From Symbiodinium natans (lineage: Eukaryota > Sar > Dinophyceae > Suessiales > Symbiodiniaceae), in contig CAJNDS010002079.1 of NCBI GenBank assembly GCA_905221605.1, positions 1,762,001 to 1,826,000 on the forward strand: a DNA stretch of 64,000 nt, given 5' to 3'. The notes beneath the pieces were generated by a model. It ran no database searches. It was not told the origin of the DNA and was given only the letters and a program-made list of their open reading frames with translations. Positions 61,793 through 64,000 of this stretch are shown here, one piece after another. How positions within the stretch are numbered: the first letter of the stretch is position 1; the number at the start of each line of letters is the position of its first letter. A program made the position numbers and the translations under genes.

Positions 61793-62218
61793 GTCGCGAT
61801 GTTCCCTGCAGAGTCTCTGTCCGAGCCTTGCACGTCGAACTCGCCGCCATTATCCCCTGGACCCCCCCGAGGGTTTAGGGTTTCGGGTTAGTGTTTAGGG
61901 TTTAGGGTTTCGGGTTTAGCGTTTAGGGTTTAGGGTTTCGGGTAACCTTCAGCCCTAAACCCACAAGCCCCGAACCCTAAACCCTTGAGCCCACCACGCC
62001 CCCTGAGCACGGGATCTTTCAAAAACCCTCGATGGGGCAGATGGTTTGGGGTTGAAGGTTTGTGGATGTCCTCTTGGAGGTTCATGGTACTTAGTAAGCC
62101 AATTGTCGCTGCACTGGTAACCCAGCTAGACCCCATTAGGGCACTTAAGGGGCTTACTAGTGGGTCTTAGCTGCACTTTTAATTGGGTGATAAGTGCCCT
62201 GAACCAAGTAGGGATTAG
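61793..62218 (+). CDS. Candidate three-exon gene segment, family C element as exact intron
   Basis: 61793-61872 (MFPAESLSEPCTSNSPPLSP; ATG at 61799 could be the start), 61990-62079 (RPLSTGSFKNPRWGRWFGVE then GLWMSSW) and 62209-62218 (RD, TAG at 62216). All in phase. The second exon ends inside the element end (CTTGGAG|GTTCAT), and the third begins right after its right end CCAAG, as at 41372-41509. The tiny last exon is uncertain. Confidence 0.48.
62072..62210. mobile_element. Family C hairpin, copy 14, acting as intron
   Basis: CTTGGAGGTTCATGGTACTTAGTAAGCCAATTGTCGCTGC ... TTTTAATTGGGTGATAAGTGCCCTGAACCAAGTA. Confidence 0.92.
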
Positions 62219-62303
62219 GGTTTATTTAGGTTCAGGGTTTAGGATGTAGGGTTTGGAGCTTCGGGGTGTGGGGTTTGGACGCCATAACCCCTATCACTTG
62301 AAG

Positions 62304-62377
62304 CCGATTATAGTCCGACCACCTGCCTTCCTTTTGCCATGATTGTTGACCCTTTCCTGCCCGCCCTCACGTCTTGA
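62304..62377 (+). CDS. Candidate last exon
   Basis: After CCTATCACTTGAAG; reads DYSPTTCLPFAMIVDPFLPA then LTS to TGA at 62375. Confidence 0.4.
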
Positions 62378-62581
62378 AGGGGTTGGAGTCTGGCTAAACC
62401 CTAAACCCTAAACCCTAAACCCTAAACCCTAAACCCTAAACCCTTAACCCTTAAACCCTAAACCCTAAACCCTTAAACCAGCTTCGGGTTCCTGAGTTCA
62501 GGGCATCCCTGAGAATTTTAATATGACTAATCGAAACTGAAGGGCCCAGAGTTTAGGGTTTAGGGTTTAGGGTCTGTGTAG

Positions 62582-62779
62582 TTGATCTCTGGCCGTAGCA
62601 GGAAAACATATTATATGTGCCTTAAGCACCTACGAGTTTGTGGGCTCTGCAAGGGGATTCATATCATCCCATCGATGAGTCTAAGACTTTGTGGCTTTGT
62701 GGTGCTATACTGTAACTTTAGATCCTTAGCCTTTTTGGCTTTTTTGGGTTGCTTAACAAGGCAGCTAGAAATTTCCTAA
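62582..62779 (+). CDS. Possible ORF, 65 codons, low confidence
   Basis: LISGRSRKTYYMCLKHLRVC ... FRSLAFLAFLGCLTRQLEIS to TAA. It is hydrophobic near the end and AT-richer than other islands; no clear acceptor except GTAG at 62577. Confidence 0.28.
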   Translation: MISGRSRKTYYMCLKHLRVCGLCKGIHIIPSMSLRLCGFVVLYCNFRSLAFLAFLGCLTRQLEIS

Positions 62780-62837
62780 ACCCTAAACCCTAAACCCTAA
62801 ACCCTAAACCCTAAACCCTAAACCCTTCTGACTGCAG

Positions 62838-63328
62838 CCAAGAAAAGCTTTGTGTAGGATCCACTAGTAACCTGCAGAAGAGTAGGTTTAGGGTTCTTGA
62901 GGAAGCACTTTGGAGTCGAGTTCTTGGCGTTTAGGGTTTAGGGTTTAGGGTTTAGGGTTTAGGGTTTAGGGTTTAGGGTTTTTTAGGGTTTAGGGTTTAG
63001 GGCTCAGGGTTTAGGGTTTAGGGCTCAGGGCTCTAGGGTTGAGGGTGCCGGTTTAGGGTTTGGCGCATAGGGTTTCTTCATTCCAAGCCGACAGATGAGT
63101 CAGATGACCCCCGAAAGCACGGAGTGCCCGCCCCAAACCCCCCCAAACTTCGACTTAGAGTGTGAGGGATTAGGGTTCATGGGTTTAGGGTTTATGGGTT
63201 TAGGGTTTAGGGTTGAGGGTTTAGGGTTTAGGGTTTAGGCTCCAAACGCCCGCTACAAGGCTGCTGGCCCGCCTCAGGGGTGAGCTTGAGGAGGAGAGGC
63301 GGCGCACGGCCACGCCACTCTGGCTGGG
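62838..63328 (+). CDS. Candidate three exons
   Basis: 62838-62885 (EKLCVGSTSNLQKS, after CTTCTGACTGCAG) joins 63088-63161 (QMSQMTPESTECPPQTPPNF, after GTTTCTTCATTCCAAG) in phase. 63260-63328 (LLARLRGELEEERRRTATPL) is a further strong helical exon, but its phase needs a different donor in the second. No stop traced. Confidence 0.45.
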
Positions 63329-63341
63329 GTTTCGAGTTCGG

Positions 63342-63448
63342 GGTTTAGGGTTTAGGGTTTAGGGTTTAGGGTTTAGGGTTTAGGGTTTAGGGTTTAGGGT
63401 TTAGGGTTTAGGGTTTAGGGTTTAGGGTTTATCGTTTAGGGTTTAGGG
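63342..63448. repeat. TTTAGGG array
   Basis: About fourteen units with one TTTATCG variant. Confidence 0.97.
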
Positions 63449-63618
63449 TTTGTCCAGGTTGCGGGGGGGTTCTGTGTGGTTTCTGTGGGCGCACCTGGTG
63501 TGTGAACTCAAGGATGCCCTTCTGAACGCCCTAAACCTTAAACATTAAACCCTAAACCCTAAACCCTAAACCCCAAACCCCAAACCCTAAACCCTAATGT
63601 TGCACTGTCTTTAGTATG

Positions 63619-63710
63619 CCCCCCCCCCCCCCCCCCCCCAACAAATTTGGACCCTCTATAAACGCGTGGCCCGGCGACCCCCCCAAACAAATTGGGGGGG
63701 GGGGGGGAAC
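63619..63710. repeat. Poly-C(21) / poly-G(14) hairpin with AACAAATT steps
   Basis: C(21)AACAAATTTGG ... CCCCCCCAAACAAATT-G(14). The pairing of C and G runs plus the shared ACAAATT motif suggests a decayed TIR element. Confidence 0.65.
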
Positions 63711-64000
63711 CGCCCTCAGGGCCTCAAGCCTTTAGGACCTCAAGGCCTGAAGCTTTCCAGCCTTTAAGATTCCTGGAGCCCAAGGCCCTCGGGGCCTCAA
63801 GCCTTACTGCGTAAGCCCTTAACCCAAAACACAAACCCTCAAAAAAAAATCATCCGAAAAAAAACTTGTTATTATAGAGGGTAGCCAGACAAACTTACTA
63901 AAAACAGTCTGACCGGCCCGTGGGCTACCTATCACAAAATTTGTTTGGGGCCTCGTTTCGTAATGAATTTCCATTAGGATTTACATGGGATTGGCCGGGC
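63710..64000. other. Window end: decamer-like GGCCTCAAG repeats, then unique AT-richer DNA
   Basis: GGGCCTCAAGCCTTTAGGACCTCAAGGCCTGAAG-type units to about 63810; then a GGGTAGCC ... GGGCTACC inverted motif (63880-63930). No gene seen. Confidence 0.5.

Larger units (their letters stand above)
1..64000. repeat. Window-wide interspersed telomeric repeat (TTTAGGG/CCCTAAA)
   Basis: The heptamer TTTAGGG and its complement recur throughout, in runs of 1 to about 28 units, with frequent one-base variants (TTCAGGG, TTTGGGG, TTTCGGG, CTTAGGG, TTGAGGG). Both orientations occur. Islands of unique DNA (30-180 bases) tend to sit with CCCTAAA upstream and TTTAGGG downstream. Every orientation and frame of the heptamer contains a stop within 21 bases, so the arrays cannot be coding beyond a few codons; short LNPKP or GLGFRV-type peptides at the ends of open frames come from them. 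TTTAGGG is the known telomere unit of plants, many algae, chromerids and dinoflagellates. Confidence 0.97.

Noticed and set aside
1-64000. True chromosome end (subtelomere)
   Set aside because: A subtelomere would have one terminal array in one orientation; here both orientations are dispersed over the entire window with no terminal block.
1-64000. CRISPR array, tRNA or rRNA genes, bacterial origin
   Set aside because: The regular repeats are telomeric heptamers with no constant spacer length; no cloverleaf or rRNA core motif was seen.

Overview
The window looks like nuclear DNA of a complex-plastid protist, most likely an alveolate and best of all a dinoflagellate. The grounds are the plant/alveolate telomere unit TTTAGGG, GC-rich islands of 30-180 bases that end in splice-like borders (mostly GT, some GC; acceptors often AG|G), hairpin elements of introner type, and no long intact genes. 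A chromerid or another alga with TTTAGGG telomeres is not excluded. No rRNA, tRNA, CRISPR array, bacterial operon or recognisable virus gene was seen. I could not name a protein family for any candidate gene.

The dominant feature is telomeric repeat. TTTAGGG/CCCTAAA and its variants occur every few hundred bases from end to end, in both orientations, in runs of 1 to about 28 units. Between them lie unique islands. Typically an island is preceded by CCCTAAA and followed by TTTAGGG, and the first TTTAGGG unit supplies a GT directly after the island. Two readings fit. (1) The islands are exons on the + strand, and the introns and gene spacers are made of telomeric repeat and hairpin elements. 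(2) The islands are fragments that were capped with telomeres and later joined. I favour the first for much of the window, because reading phase carries across consecutive islands in several series (16257-17952, 18458-19651, 9301-11169, 27346-28439, 28946-29227, 39507-40442, 40971-41680).

Layout: 0-31 kb holds about fifteen candidate multi-exon genes, all on +. 31-45 kb holds many short + models and the longest pure array (38209-38406). 45-48 kb holds minisatellites and a telomere-free island with a minus-strand frame. 48-64 kb holds more short + models, a TIR element (54522-54853), and TA/GT microsatellites near 57.6-58.0 kb. At least six hairpin (TIR, MITE/introner-like) families are dispersed. 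Some copies coincide with inferred introns, and several carry a telomeric array in the loop.

Limits: a short GC-rich island is often open in more than one frame by chance, and I often had a choice of splice site. Exon models are therefore hypotheses with moderate confidence. Joined frames shorter than about 100 codons and alternative frames are flagged. RNA evidence would settle most of them.
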